From positions 6,268,978-6,332,977 of the forward strand of contig OZ038438.1 of assembly GCA_964036275.1 (NCBI GenBank): a stretch of 64,000 nt of DNA, read 5' to 3'. This stretch comes from Litoditis marina (Eukaryota > Nematoda > Chromadorea > Rhabditida > Rhabditidae). The position numbers were made by a program, and so were the translations under genes. Positions 12,201 to 25,600 of the stretch are shown here, piece by piece. The first letter of the stretch is position 1; every line of letters starts with the position of its first letter. The notes under the pieces were generated by a model. That model was not told the DNA's origin. It made no database searches and saw nothing but the letters and a program-made list of their open reading frames with translations.

Positions 12201-15200
12201 TCAACGTTTTCGATGACAGAATCATACATTCCGGCGTCCAGTTAGGCGCTGAAAGTAACTCTAACTTTATTCAAGACAACACAATGAATGAAACGAAAAC
12301 TGATTTGAAACAATGCAATGAGATTATTAAATCAGTGATTATCAATACTACATCACTGATTGTTAATAGGTTGATAAATCATCGAGAAATCGTTCACCTG
12401 ACTTGGCGTGTGTCAACAGCAGATCCATACAGGGAGAGATCATGGTGGAGCACCGTGTCGCCGCTTCTGCCATTCCTTGGTACAATATTGATCTGGGGAG
12501 AAAAGGTAAGGAGGATAGACCAACCAGGATCGACGTTTGTTCTCGACATTTCATCACCATCACTTACCGACCACTTAGACTATACAAATCGACGCCCGTA
12601 AAATCGATGTGCGCGAAATAGGCTCGAGAAAGAATAAAAAGACAGATAAACAGATAATCTCATCGAGTGAGACCTTTCTGAGACTACCTCACCCTATGCT
12701 TCCAACTGAGCCGATCGAGTTTAAGCGAATTACCAGATGGATTGGTGGTAGGGCATGGTCCTATAAGAAAACGCGACGGGAACTAAAGATATCTGAACAA
12801 ACCTAGTTGGAGAAGGTTGGGACAGACATCTCTTCAGAATGCCCACCAGTTCTAAGCCAACAGAATCATTTGTGCATTTCTGCAGGCCCATTTCAGCCAG
12901 ATTCTGAAACAACAGCTATAAACTAACCGAGTGCTACCAGCTTTGAAGGAATATAGGTGAATGGAAACGGCACTATAGTGAGTGCCAAATTCATTAATTT
13001 TTGTTTCTCGCCAGAATCGAACCTGCGAGCAAAAGATTCGTAGAAGAGCGCTAACTAACCACTGCGCTATTAGAGCACATAACTGGTAAGCTTCGGAATC
13101 GAAACATGTGTGCGTACACAGCGGAAAGTGAGATATACAGTACTGCCCGCTTTTCCGTTGGCGACAACTATACCCACCTGACTGGAGAATGTTCCAAAGG
13201 ATTGTGACATCTGGCCCTGGCTCATGATAGCGTTTCTCTTCTTGCTGACACTGCGCAGAAGTAGGAGAAGGATGGGAACAGCGGCTCCCACTGCGGACTC
13301 GCACAGAAGATCCTTCTGCAACACGCAGAAGTACGCCAGGAGCGGACACACAGCAAGAAGCCCAACTCGATGAAGCAAACTGGCCAACTCGTATAATACA
13401 ACGAAAAGTCAAAAAGAACAAAGTGCTTAGTCAGAACTAACAAATAATTTCAAAGTGAAAAACCGACAGAATAGTTAGCCGTGAAGAGGTGAATGTCTGA
13501 GAAACCCCTCACGATCTAAGATTTATTTAGTTCCCTTCATATAGCTTCGATATGGTGAGACACATTTACCATCTCAGTTCAAAACTTATGATTTGACAGG
13601 TATCTATCTGACTGACCTTCAGACTACGAAACAGGGCATCGCGGAGCTGGGACCTGTTGTTGATGACAGGAAGAAGACATCTAATGAGGGAGACAGCTAC
13701 ATCCCGTCTCATGCGACACACGTATTCGAATAAACCTATCAAACCCAGCGTTCACTTATTGATTCAATGATTTTCTCAGATTAGCATTTGGAAATGTTTT
13801 CGTGCAGAGTTGAAAGAAAACAGACGGTATGACAAAACGAATATTGCAAATATGTTAAATGAACCAACCATCCAGTAGCTTCCAATTGTTCAGTACTTCA
13901 ACGGCACACACTTTTACGATTTCCACCAAAACATCTGAGAAAATTTCCATGTTATGGCCAAATTGTAGGTATACACTCTATTTCCACATCTAACTGCTTT
14001 GGTTGGGCCAATCCGTATTTACGTAGTTCGAAAGAGGTGTACGCAAAAAAAAATCTGGGTTCGGCTTACTGTCCAAAAATGGCTTTGTATACAGGTGAAC
14101 AAACTTTAACTGTACTTTGATCAGTCAACATAGCACTTATCACGCTGTTGCATAATACACTACGATTGTTGGTTGTAGACAACGACCGACCGATTAAAAT
14201 GAGAGCAGCGCCGGTGTTAGAGAGGGACGAGATCGCATGCACAATATGGAGCAGATGAGAGGGAATGGCAGCTTTCTGCGCCATCAGAGCCTGTGAATGA
14301 AAGTTGTCCATAATTCTTACAATTATGTCTCAATACTTAGACAGGATGAAACCATCGTCTTCCGTAGCTACTTTTACTGGATAGTTTCGAGATTCATATA
14401 CCAGTCTTGTACATTTAGGTCAATTTGCCTGGTATTATGGACAGCCATTACTCGTCCTCAAGGTTTTGTATGAGACACGAAAATAGCAATCAGTTCGGAA
14501 CTTTCGGACCTAAGATTAGGCCAAATGTTCCGTAGCTACTTTCACTGAAGAGTTTCGAGATTCAGGGATCAATGCGCATATGTGAATACCACCAAGGCTC
14601 CAGTGGGCAGAATGACTGAATGGTGGAAGCGGTTTAGCTAGCCTTTAAAAAAACACGTTTCACTATTCGATGTTTCATTTAATAACCCATTTTGGATTAT
14701 AGAAAACGGAAAACACGTCATGCTCACCCCGATCATGACATCCTTGGAGAATAACCATAGTGGACAGCCATCTGCGACTCGACCATCCACAATAACCACC
14801 TGGAAGAGTGCATCGGTAAGGTCCGACTAGTCCACGAAAATGAGTGCCTTTTTGGATTCATGCATGTGAAACTTCATGATTTTGCGTCGAAAATGAACCA
14901 ATGTTCGACGCAAAAAGTAACCTGTTTCTCGATTTTCTCTGGCTACTCGGAAAACCTTACTGGATGGAGTATGCCTGAAGTTCGCAAAGAACTGGACGGT
15001 TGCATATAAACAAGATCTCCCAAATTACATGCGGTCCCGTTAGAGTGACTGGGAGAGTGGAGTGCTTACTTTCGCATAAACAATAATCAAATCAACTATC
15101 ACTAATGAACATCAAACTACATTCGATACCTCTTTTGTAGAAGAGCACTCTAACAGCGATTGTGCGAGAAGAAGCAAAGGAACTCCCAGGAGAGGGAAGT

Positions 15201-18200
15201 ATCTTCCATCCGACAACTGTACAATAACTCGCTCTACCTGAACAGAGAGAAAAGTTGCTAACATGGATCTCCAGAAACACATTGTAATCGGATCAGAGAT
15301 TGTACCTATCTTAAAGCAGGACGATTATGTGGACCCATTCCGTGTCAACGGTCCTTCAAACTGCGATTGGAAAATGTATTGCAGTTTAAAGGACTGAAGC
15401 GTTGGGATTGGACCACATAATCGTCCTTCTTTAATGTACCTTGGGTCATAGCGCACTCACAATGAACGGGAACTTTTCTGACCTGACTACGCAGACAGAG
15501 TTGTATGGTGTTCATGTCGGTGCCGCGCATCCATCCGTTGTTCTCCAGATCTACTTCAAACTTCCACACTTTGTTGAGAATGCGTTTCATTTCCAATGAA
15601 GATGACGCCTGTAACATAACACATGACAAGCTGAAAATAATACCGTTGAAGATACACAATAATCTATAAATATAATATCAAATTGAATGAACAAAAGTTC
15701 GTGCTTACTGAAAATCGTCGCGTACCTTATGTCTTTCGGTTCCACACAAAACAATAACTGTGAGAAAGCCAAATTCGCTCTGAAGCACCAGAGAACGATT
15801 GTGCTGAAAAACAAAACGGTTTGAATAAAACTTTTGCAATCGTAAATAATAGTATGAATAGATGTCTGACTTTGAAAATAGCTGCGAAAGCTTTGGCGAG
15901 TTTGGGATGATCATTGAAGGACTGGCCAAGCAACTCGAGGCACGGCAGGAGGTCGGCGCAATTCTCTTCGTCCGCCCGATGCGGCCAAATGGTCGTCAGA
16001 GAGCGCAGCAGCCGGGTGCATCTGAAATGAACAGTACCAGGAATAAGTCATTCAAAATTAAAAGTAATTCGAAAGTAAAAGTCATCATTAATTCTTTTTT
16101 AGTCAGGATTTGAAGAATACGAAAAATTTCTGATTCTCAACTGTTTCTGTAATGACTTTCACATTCAAATGACTTCCCTTTAATGACTTATTCTGGTTGC
16201 CGAAATAAAAGGGTCGCTCCACAGCAAATGACAATGTCTCAGTTGTAGTTTGATCTAGAGACGCGCCAGAATTCAAGAAATTCGACCGGAAAGCAACGAG
16301 ATCAAACTACAAACACAGCGGGATAGAGCCACATACACCGCTTGTCTTAGGCACTGTTTGGAAAGAGCGAATACAAGTCAAAAAAACCTTTTTGTTTCGT
16401 TATGATAACCTGGTAGTGGGATTCTGAAGCGCTTAGGACGGACATTCAAAAATCTCCTGTTCATGCACTTCACACATCATAAAATGAAACACTTGAAAAT
16501 GGTCACCCCTCCAGTTTACATGAATTTGAGTGCAAATTGTGAGTTGCTCCGAATGCACTGAATACGAGACTAGAAATGAGTGAAAAAAACTAACTGAACG
16601 GCATTGAAACTATACAGCATATCAGATAATCAACTAGCAACTCACACTTTCGGATCAACCACCTCAAGAAGACAAATGGACTTCCAGGTAATACATGTGC
16701 GCTTCTGTTCATCTTCAATCATATCGAATATCTGTTCAGCTACAAATTTGTCCACAACATCCGTGAGACGGACACCGCTGGAAAATTAAATGGTTCCAAA
16801 CTGAACGAGCAGCTCGGTTTTTATGGGAAATAAGAAGATGATGGAAACTAAAGGATGAACTGAACAACATAGGAGCGCATGCAACCAGGACCTTGAACAA
16901 AACTTCCAAACAACTGCTATATGAGAAACCTACAGGTTGCACTTTCGAGAACTAGGTCATCATAAATAGTAGTCTAATCATTTTTACTACGAAACTACTA
17001 CTGTATTGCCACACTCCTCCACCAAACCATTATCTTCCATAGAAGAAAAACTTACTCGGCCACAGACAGTAGGAGACGAAAAACAGTTGGTGATTGAGAA
17101 TCAACCAGCCATTCGAATATAGTTTTCGACGCAATGCCAGTGCCACTCATGTGTACGCCATTTACAGTCAGCTGAACATTGGAATGAGAACAACTGTCAA
17201 TGGGTACTCAACAACTGGATGAACAAAACTTATTTTCAAATAGACTTTTCGCCCACATTCATACTTTTTGCGTCGATTGTTTGACGCCAGCGTGAAGAGT
17301 GAAGAAAATATAAGTATCAACTTAGTTGGCGTTCAAGCCAGCGTGAATCACACACGTTTTCTTTACTGTTAACGACAGCTGAACGCCGACGTGTATAAAT
17401 TATGAAAGCGGCCTACGAGTGGTGCTGTACATGATGTAGAGCATCGAAAAATAATCACTGACAGCTGGATAATGAAAAGAAAAGATAGAGAACAAAAATA
17501 GATTCGTTTACCTTGGAAAAACTCTTTATACGAGTCACTATGAGTACGACACAGTCTTTCCACCTGAAAAGTACATCAAGTGAAAATAGGTCGATCAGTA
17601 TATATATGCAAGACTGACCACTTCGCCAAAACCCGAATTACGGTGGAACTCAATGGCTCATCTTGAAAAATAGTTTGATTAAACAACAAAACACTCAACA
17701 AAGTCAATAGGATAACTGTGAAAACACCAGTGAAGTACTTGACCCTATTAAAGCGAAAACTAACCGTTTGGATAGATCGAACTGCTTTCGCACAGTATCT
17801 GATATAGTCGCCAAAAGAGTCAGCATAGATGATGTATCACATTTTGGAATCTGAGACAAAACCATAGTTATTCAAAATCTACTCCTGAACCGCATTCCGC
17901 AACTAATAAAAATATACGGCAATTTTGTATTTTTCGAAATAATTGCACTCTATTTTCACACTTCTTGCGAACGGATTTACCAAAATTATTCGCATACCAT
18001 TACCAAGAATGCCCAAAATAATGAGAGTCTAATGATCTGAGTAATCATACCTCGTTAGAGACAGCATTATACACACCAACAAAGGAGTGGACAGCAACGA
18101 AATGTTTTTCCAGAACACGAAGAATGAGTTTGAGAACATCCAGACGAAGTACTTGTATATTATCTTCAGCCGCACGCAACAAGTTGAACCTACGAATAAA

Positions 18201-19384
18201 TGTTTCGTACGAAACTTGAGTTCAGAGATAAACTATTGGTATGAAACTTGAGTTCAGAGATAAACTAACGGAATCACCGGCAATAACATAATCAGACCAA
18301 TATCCTTCTTTTCAACTCACCAAGCCACGACAAACTTTTCCAGAATCCTTCCCTCGTCTTTAGCACTAGTTGACAGCACGAAATTGAACAATTTTTGCTG
18401 GAAAATGTTCAATAAGCCCAAGGCGACTATCACAACAAGTTAACGCTCAACTTAACTATTATTGGGACAGCTATAGAAGACAGATTTTATGAACTTGTAC
18501 TTCGATTGTAAAGAGCCAACGTGCGTGGGCCAGTTTTGGGCCAATTACACATGCAACCGGGTTGCATGCAACCAAAATGCAATCGGGTTGTATCTCACAT
18601 GCAACCAAAATCACTCAACATAACCTGAAAGGTAAATTTGGTTGCATGTGTAAACCGCCCCAGTTATGACAGTTTGATCTGTACACACTCCAAATTTTAC
18701 GATTGCCCCAAAACAATGGGAATAAACGAGAAACATAGTGGGATTGGGAAAAAAACACCATATAGAAAACATGTTTTGGAAAGAGCGGAAGTCGAACTCG
18801 AAAATGGATATTTCTCACAACTTTAAACACTCTTAACTCGATTTTTCTCAAGACTGCGATTGTCTAGTGGTGGACAATTATGAGAAATACGGTATCTAGT
18901 ACCAGCTAGGTGGACATTGTTAACTTACACGTCGAGCATCATCTGACAGCTGCGTGAAATAGCTTTGAACGGTATGTAATGCTCGTCCATCTAGCTCAGA
19001 TAACGCCTTGTCGCCAATCTGAATCAACTCACTAAACGTCAATCAAATTTAGTTAATTAAAGACGGCATTTTTACTAACAAAAAACATTCTGCTGACGTA
19101 GGGCACTAAACCCAGCGAAACGTAAGCCCTCGTCATTCACAACAATACCTGCTCTCCATAATGACAAATTTCAGCTGAAAATTTTATGGTGCAGGGTCAC
19201 TACAAGCGTGTGGAACAAACCACATTACTTTATCCATGAGAACTCATACAAAAGACAATATGCAAACCAATAAAAACACCTTCAAACTTCTTTCATGCAA
19301 ATCGTCAACAAACGAATCTATAGACATTCGCTTCCTCTGAGTCCCCGGCTGCGTAATGTTCCCTCCTTGAGAAGGAGCCGTCAT
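6211..19384 (-). CDS. FANCI: FANCI, Fanconi anaemia group I protein
   Basis: The product partners FANCD2 in the nuclear clamp that is monoubiquitinated during interstrand crosslink repair. The start is ATG at 19384 (MTAPSQ), 55 bases after an acceptor; the stop is at 6211. Resolved exons: 19384-19280, 19018-18929, 18397-18321, 18189-18051, 17850-17765, 13735-13617, 13315-13178, 12904-12808, 12252-12166, 7629-7472, 7210-7130, 7044-6980, 6754-6628 and 6489-6211. Further exons are visible near 17.1, 16.7, 15.9, 15.5, 15.2, 14.8, 14.2, 11.5, 10.9, 10.6, 9.7, 9.1, 8.3, 8.0 and 7.8 kb. Diagnostic matches to human FANCI: LELVGILKRCLSQPSPTR against LEIMDSLRRCLSQQADVR, ESAVGAAVPILLLLLRS against KSAVAGFLLLLKN, and MRDFRIDMRVL against SRDFKIKGNIL near the C-terminus. 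The tail has a nuclear-localisation-like PPRRKKKR, then a PPPANT duplication. The junction from 17765 to the exon near 17.65 kb is out of phase as I read it, so an exon may be missing. Confidence 0.9.
11051..11326. repeat. Hairpin family copy interrupted by a MITE
   Basis: The left arm (TAGTTTGATC, from 11051) and right arm (CATCAAACTACAA, to 11326) belong to the family at 4371 and 16243. The copy is split by the hAT-like element 11102-11302. Removing that element and one target duplication leaves a normal-length hairpin with the internal word GGAATTTCGG. Confidence 0.65.
11102..11302. mobile_element. hAT-like MITE, copy 1, with 8-base target duplication
   Basis: The ends are GGCAACCAGAATAAGTCATT and, inverted, AATGACTTATTTCTGGTAAC. 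The element is flanked on both sides by TAATTAGG (11094-11101 and 11303-11310), an exact 8-base duplication as made by hAT transposases. It is 201 bases long with no coding capacity and many TAAAAGTCATT words on both arms, so it could form a long hairpin. It sits in a FANCI intron. Confidence 0.85.
11849..11877. repeat. (TA)n microsatellite
   Basis: About ten TA units in a FANCI intron. A GA/GT-rich stretch (about 11660-11712) precedes it. Confidence 0.8.
13006..13175 (-). mobile_element. tRNA-derived SINE-like element, copy 1
   Basis: On the minus strand a 5' segment with TAGTTGTCGC and TACTGTATATCTCA leads into a tRNA-like part with an A-box-like TAGCGCAGTGGTTAG and a B-box-like GGTTCGATTCT. 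The anticodon arm does not pair well, so it is not a working tRNA gene. The copy at 29410-29620 has the same 5' segment joined to a different tRNA-like part. It lies in a FANCI intron directly beside an exon. Confidence 0.55.
16032..16201. mobile_element. hAT-like MITE, copy 2
   Basis: The left end has CCAGGAATAAGTCATTC and the right end TAATGACTTATTCTGGTTGC, matching the copy at 11102-11302. Flanks are GAAATGAA (16024-16031) and GAAATAAA (16202-16209), an 8-base target duplication with one mismatch. It is 170 bases long, non-coding and in a FANCI intron. Confidence 0.8.
16243..16313. repeat. Hairpin family copy (TTGTAGTTTGATC ... GATCAAACTACAA)
   Basis: A near-perfect 13-base inverted repeat enclosing about 45 bases with GAAATTCGACCGG. 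It is followed by ACACAGCGGGATAG and CATACACCG, as after the copy at 4371. It lies 41 bases from MITE copy 2. Confidence 0.75.
18546..18655. repeat. Foldback element with GCAACCGGGTTGC
   Basis: The left end has TTACACATGCAACCGGGTTG and the right end GGTTGCATGTGTAA, which are complementary. GCAATCGGGTTG and CATGCAACC recur inside. Words of this type also appear at 45014-45190. It is in a FANCI intron. Confidence 0.6.
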
Positions 19385-19438
19385 CTGATAGTTATAGGCA
19401 GTTTGTATGGACTGGACTCCAGTTGAATCGGTGACAGC

Positions 19439-19446
19439 CTACATTG
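19439..19446 (-). promoter_or_regulatory. Candidate trans-splice acceptor for FANCI
   Basis: CAATGTAG on the minus strand, 55 bases before the FANCI start and about 260 bases after the BRD7/9-like stop. No upstream FANCI exon was found, so this acceptor may receive a spliced leader. It fits a downstream operon gene, but only RNA can show it. Confidence 0.35.
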
Positions 19447-19698
19447 CGTACGTCGGATACTTTATGGCAATACCAGTTAAACACCGACAGTGAAACTCAG
19501 AAAATATTTATGATCAAGCTCCCGAACTCACAGCATGAACAAGATAAATAGAACCATTGGTATGATGAGTATCGCACAGCAAAACAACTAAGATTGATAC
19601 ATAACTGCATAAGATAATAAATACTTATTATAAATTAAATTATAGTGAAGGCTGCCAAGACAAGGACAGTTGAGATCATAAAAGAATTGTACAAGTAA

Positions 19699-22600
19699 TT
19701 ATGTGACAAAGAATTCCCCAAGAATGTCCATATCGAATTCGTCCTGGAGGCCAATGGCTTTATGGATCGCCGGTGCAGAAACGACTTGAGAAGGATGTGT
19801 ATGGGTGGCCACCTGAAAGAAATATATACCGTAACACAGACATTGTCAATGAAATGAATTCGTCAGAATGTCGAGCCAAACCTGAAAGTTTATTTTAGTC
19901 GAATTTTCTTCCTACAATGTTCACTGCTAAATCTTAAATTACAAGATCCTTATTAAAAGCAACCAAAAGTAGACACCTTTGTGTCAATGACATTTTGATA
20001 AGTATTTAAGTGAAAAACAAGCCAACTCTCTAGAATCGAGTAAAAAGCACAGCCCATTTTGACATTGAAGCAGAACAGAGACGACAAATAGATGACTACC
20101 AACCTGTTGAGCCAACTTATGCTGAAGATTGTTTGCCAGCTGTGTCTCGATGGCATTTGGAGGCGCAACCTTGGTGAGAGTCGTCGGGGGTTGCTTGGAC
20201 AGACGTTCATGCTGCAGACGGGCTAAATCCATGACAGCACGACCCGTCGAGTCGAGCTGACTCTGTAAACGAGATCATATTCGAAATGAGAATCCAAGCA
20301 CTATAAATATGAATAGTATTTGTTCGTCTCCATGTTCCGCTGTTTATGAACCTCGGTATGTTGTAGTGTGATACTGGTAATTCTCTTGAACCAAACACGA
20401 GGTGTGACAGATGCTTATTTCAGTGACGTCTCGGCGGATATGTTCGATTCAGTTTTCTTCTCGTGAATATCAACTACAAATACATCGGTGGACATATCCA
20501 GTACCTAAGAACTAATTCATTCACTTCACCGCTTTTGGGAACGTTCTGCGCTAAGAGAGACTGATGAATGATGAAAATGAAAACTGATGAAAAGATGAAT
20601 AATGACACTGCTTCAATGGTATGCGCATTCAAACAAATTACCTGAATCCCAGTAGGTGCAGCCACGCCTCTAACCTCTCGTAGATCATTGACGAACGAAA
20701 CATCGACACCAAGATTTTCTAAGGATTCTATTTCACTCAACAGTTCAGAAAGTGGAATTTTATCCTTGTCCGTCTGAAAAAGGTCGCTGTAGAATGTAAA
20801 TCCGTGACAGTTGGAAAATAACAAGAGCAATCGCCCAGAAGCAGAAGGAATAACCATTATTATCTAAAACGTTACAAGATCCACCATTACTTTCGAAATA
20901 TGCGACATTGCCGTCCTGTAAATTTACGACGCACCTGATCCGGTTTTTTCTCGAGAGTGGCAATTGCTCGTGAGTGCTCTCCGTCTGTAAGAGTATCCAG
21001 CATATCATCCACAACCTGAACAAAACATCGTAATATGAAGAGATGAACAAACTAGTAAACTTACGTTGCTTGTGAGCCTGAGCAGTTTTATTTCATTTTT
21101 GCTGATTTTTCTTCCTATTATTAGACGGTCCCTAAAGCGTTAGGTACAAGAGGTTATGCGAGCGAGTTACTAAAACTTCATAATTTATTTAAATTATTTC
21201 GTAGTTATACTGAGGGAAAAACTAAACAAGCACCGTTTTTGGGGTAGAAAAAGGTATGTCATACTCGATGATCCCGCCGTTAAAGTGAGCACAAAAAAAC
21301 AGGAAAACTTATTTAGTTCAGATTCGGCAACTTAATTTGAGTCGATTATATTCAAACTAATCAAAAACAAAAAGTTTACATTGACCAACCAATAGTGCAA
21401 TAATGTCTTTGGAGAAACAATTTACCTTCATGAAATGAGCCCCTGCGTCTGTGACCATGTTCCGAAGTGATATAACATCCGAAACCGTTGATCGATCTCC
21501 GTAGGTTCTTAAATAATGTTTTGAAAAGAAGGTGGATTTTGTATATTACTGCACATATACTTTCGCACCCTGAACGAAATAAGCGAAAATTTGAGCCTGT
21601 TGTGTAGTATACCCTCGGGATCGGCTTATATATTTTTGCATTAGTCGTTGGACCAAGATAAACTCATTTAGATAATAGCAGCAAATCGGTATTCATTATC
21701 CAGGTAAACGGAATGTAACTATTGAGTAACGATTAATGAACCTGAGAAGGAGATCGGAATCCGTTTTCGTGAGTGAAGCCCATGTTGAATCGTACTGCGG
21801 TGCGAATGAACAGAAAGGACCATAACTGAGGTAATTGATTGCAGATACTGTTGACAGTCTGAAATGTGATTTCCTACTAGATTTCGAAATGTACTTCCCT
21901 ACGGTTCTCAGGGAATATGGAGTATTCTTCTACAGAAAGCACCAGAGCGGGTCGACTTTCGACAATACGCTACAAATTCAAAAATTACTGGTCGCGCAGA
22001 TAGAAAATAGTTGCACTTGTTTCAGATCTAAATCAATCATTCGAGAGATTATATTCGTTAAAATATTTCCCTGGACATTTTAAAAACTTATCAAGATGAA
22101 CGAGAGCTAAAAAAATCACAAAGCCGAGAAAGCAGAATCTGGAGGGCTCAAAATAAAGGCTGCGTATTTCAGTCAAACTCAAACTAAGAACCACACCTGT
22201 GATCGCCTAATCCGATCATTCCGGGATTTCCTTCGTCCAAAGGGCCGACTATATCGAGCAGACGTATACCTTTCTTCTCAGTAGAACCAATCACATTTAA
22301 AACAGTTGCACCATCCTTAAAAAAGTTGTTTCTAAGTATATACCACGTGACTCCATACTAATATCATAAGATCCCTACGACCACAAAGCCAGGTATGAAC
22401 ATACCTTGTTGTCGAGAAATGAAATCTCCGCCGGAACTCTTGTAGTTAACTTTTCGCGAACGAGAGGATCGGCTGACTTGAGACAATCTTCACTTGTCAT
22501 GGAATCGGTCACAGCGAGGCGACGTTTGTTCTCCAAGCTATTCGGCAGCGGAGCTAATGGAGTCAGACCTGCCTTCTCCAGTGGAACCTGTAACCAACAC

Positions 22601-25600
22601 TCATTTATACAACAACTCTTGAATTAAGTTGCATCGATACGGAAAACTAGCAATGCACGGTGTTCACATATGTGTTAAACACCTCAAAAGCAAAGGCATT
22701 TCAAATGTCGGTAACGTACAATTGATGTGGATAAATGAATGAACCCACTTCGTTTGCAAATGGCAGCGTATGGAAGATATATCTCAGGTACTGCTCTGAG
22801 AAATAGTAGCGAGTAATTCCTGCGAGACGTGTAGCAGCCAAGTGATACACCTGGAATGTAATTTAGCAAAATATGCGTTGTACAGGAACATTCAACCTTT
22901 CATACTATCATATTAGTTCATTCACGTCGCATCGCTTCGATAAACCATACATATCTCATATAAGGTCAAATTGTTAAAAAAAATAGAAGGTAAAAATAAA
23001 ATGGAAACTCCTCGCCGTTTATTTGGCGTAACGTTTTATGTATTTATTTACCGATTACGGACATCTCGTCCCCGCTGAAGCGACAACTCGTCCCCAGTTC
23101 AAAGATTGCTCAAATTAGCTTAAGACTTACAAATCAAAGTGGTGACTAAGTTATATTTCATGGATGAGACCGTAGGTAAGTTCAGAAATAGAATAAAACT
23201 GTAAATCAGAAAGATAGACCATATTTTGTTATTATTATCATATATTTAGTAAGTTTCTTGTTTTATCTCAAATATATGATAACTAAACACATTTTTTTGG
23301 ATGTATCTATAGTTAAACTGTATTCTATAATAAGCATGATACTTTAGAACAAATAATTTCACTTAGGAACCAGGTTTTAAGCCAGTTTTGGGATAAAACA
23401 TTAAGGACGAGTTGTCGCATGTTGAGGGACAGGTTGTCGCACACGCGATGCGCGGGGACGAGTTGTCGCGGAATCTTTATTTACAAGGCCTGCTGCTCCA
23501 ACGGCGACATCATAGGGATGAAGAAATAACTCTCACCGTATTTGGATTGTTATAGGACAGAGCATTGGAAACTATCAGGTCGGCATCTATTCGGACTTCG
23601 CTAACAGATTGATACAAATCCTCCTCGACCTTATTCCTTAAATACAGATAATAATATATTATATCACTTTATGGTGCCCTTCATCATGTATCATAAATTA
23701 GTAGTTGAAGCTATCTCATTCCGCCCAGAATCTTGTTCTTGAAGTGATTTTACTATAGGAAAACAGAAGTAGGTACGATAGCACCAACCGCATTGTTGAA
23801 AAATCCATTGGGTTCGAAATGATTGTGTGATAGTCGGGAGCCATTGACTGGGTGACAGGTACTGCAAAGTACTCCTCGGGATCCTTCGACTGTACTTTAC
23901 GTAGAAGATGATCACACATCAGTTGAAAGGGGGAGTACCTGAACATAAAATGAATCACTGCACGCATGTGAATACTATACTAAAAAGAATGGACGAATAT
24001 TTATAGTAACTAACTTTGACAAGCTTGGAGTTTTTTGAATTGGCTCAGGCGGCTCCTCGGGAACTGGGGTCAGTGGTTTCTCTTCTTCGGGAGATTCGTA
24101 GCCTGAACACAACACTTGAAAATGTTAACATTTACAGTGAATTGTGAGGTTTGACTGGAAAGCCTCAAACTAAATAAATGAAGAAAATTCAACTTCATAA
24201 GATGGCTGTTTTGAGCGAGCTTGGGGAAAAATTTCCATTTTATCCAACAATGGCCCCTTCACAATACAAAATTAGAGGATAGTACTTACACGGACCTGTT
24301 TAAATAGTCCCCCACTCAACCCAAACCTGTAGTAAATCAGTATAGAGTACAATTGCCTGTCTAACGTGAAATACAATTGTACAAAACTCCCTAAACTCGT
24401 TTTTAGGTGTATGGCTGTGTTGACATAATCGAGTATAGTTTGCAGTGAAAGTGGGCAAACTACAGAAAGTGAGTTGGTTTTTAGCCAAACTTGATCAAAA
24501 ACCGCGTTATCACTTGTACGACTCACCAGCTGCTAGTTTAGCCTCTCGTTCCGCCGCCTTTTTGGCTTCACTTCGTTTTTTCCTTTGTATGGCATCTGTT
24601 AAGGGTTTAGGCCCTCGACGACGCTAAATAGTTAATAACGTCATACGAGGATTCGACCGAGTGAATGAAAGATCAACAAAAGTTTACATGTTTGAAAAAT
24701 GAAAATGAATCTTCTGGAAATTAACCTGATTATGGCAGGATTATCCATATGTACGTCGATCAAGGCTCGATCTATGCTTAATATTCGTATTACAACCACT
24801 TCTGATTATCTACCTTTCTCTGTTCATATTGAATACTTATGGCCTTAACATATTATTTATTATAACTTCTATCCAAATAACTCTATAATTTATAATATGA
24901 ATGTACAATATATCAGAAATCAGACTCACTTTCTTTCTTGGCTTTCCAGGAGTTGTCATGTCCTCAACCTCGTCTGCAGAATCATCCTGATCGCCAGCCT
25001 CGCTGCCATTCTGAAAACAAATTGGAAGATGTAGGTTAAATAATAATAACGGGGGAGGGTAAAATGACGGCTTTTAGGGTGGTCGCAGCTCGAAAACGAT
25101 TAGAAGGATCAAGTGGTTTCCCCGCAGTTGAGAGCAGCTCGATAGTGATATCGAATGAAAACATCAGAGATAATGGACAACTATAGCATTAACCATTAAC
25201 GTGAGCAGAAAGTTTGTGGGTGAACGGGTTTCCCTTGAGCGTACCTCATGAGTTTCATGCTCTTCATCGTCATCGGTGTCCTCGGTGCGCTTTCTCTTAC
25301 CACTGGGCTTCGCGGCCACACGTGTAGACGAACCTGAGAATTTCAAACATTCAGAACTACCAAAAAGCGCGCGCGGTGCTTTGAAATGACAATCAACCAG
25401 GAACCACGGCAATTGGGATTGGGAGAAGATTGATGTAAAAACTTATGGAAATCTTAACCACATTCTCAGAAAAGTTATGACCGAAGCCTCGTTTTGAGCT
25501 ATTTTTTCTGCTCGTTTTGAGGACAAGTTGTAAAAAAGTGATCACATTGAATATAGTTGTCTGCACACCAAAATTTTGATTTTAGAGTAAAATGAAACCC

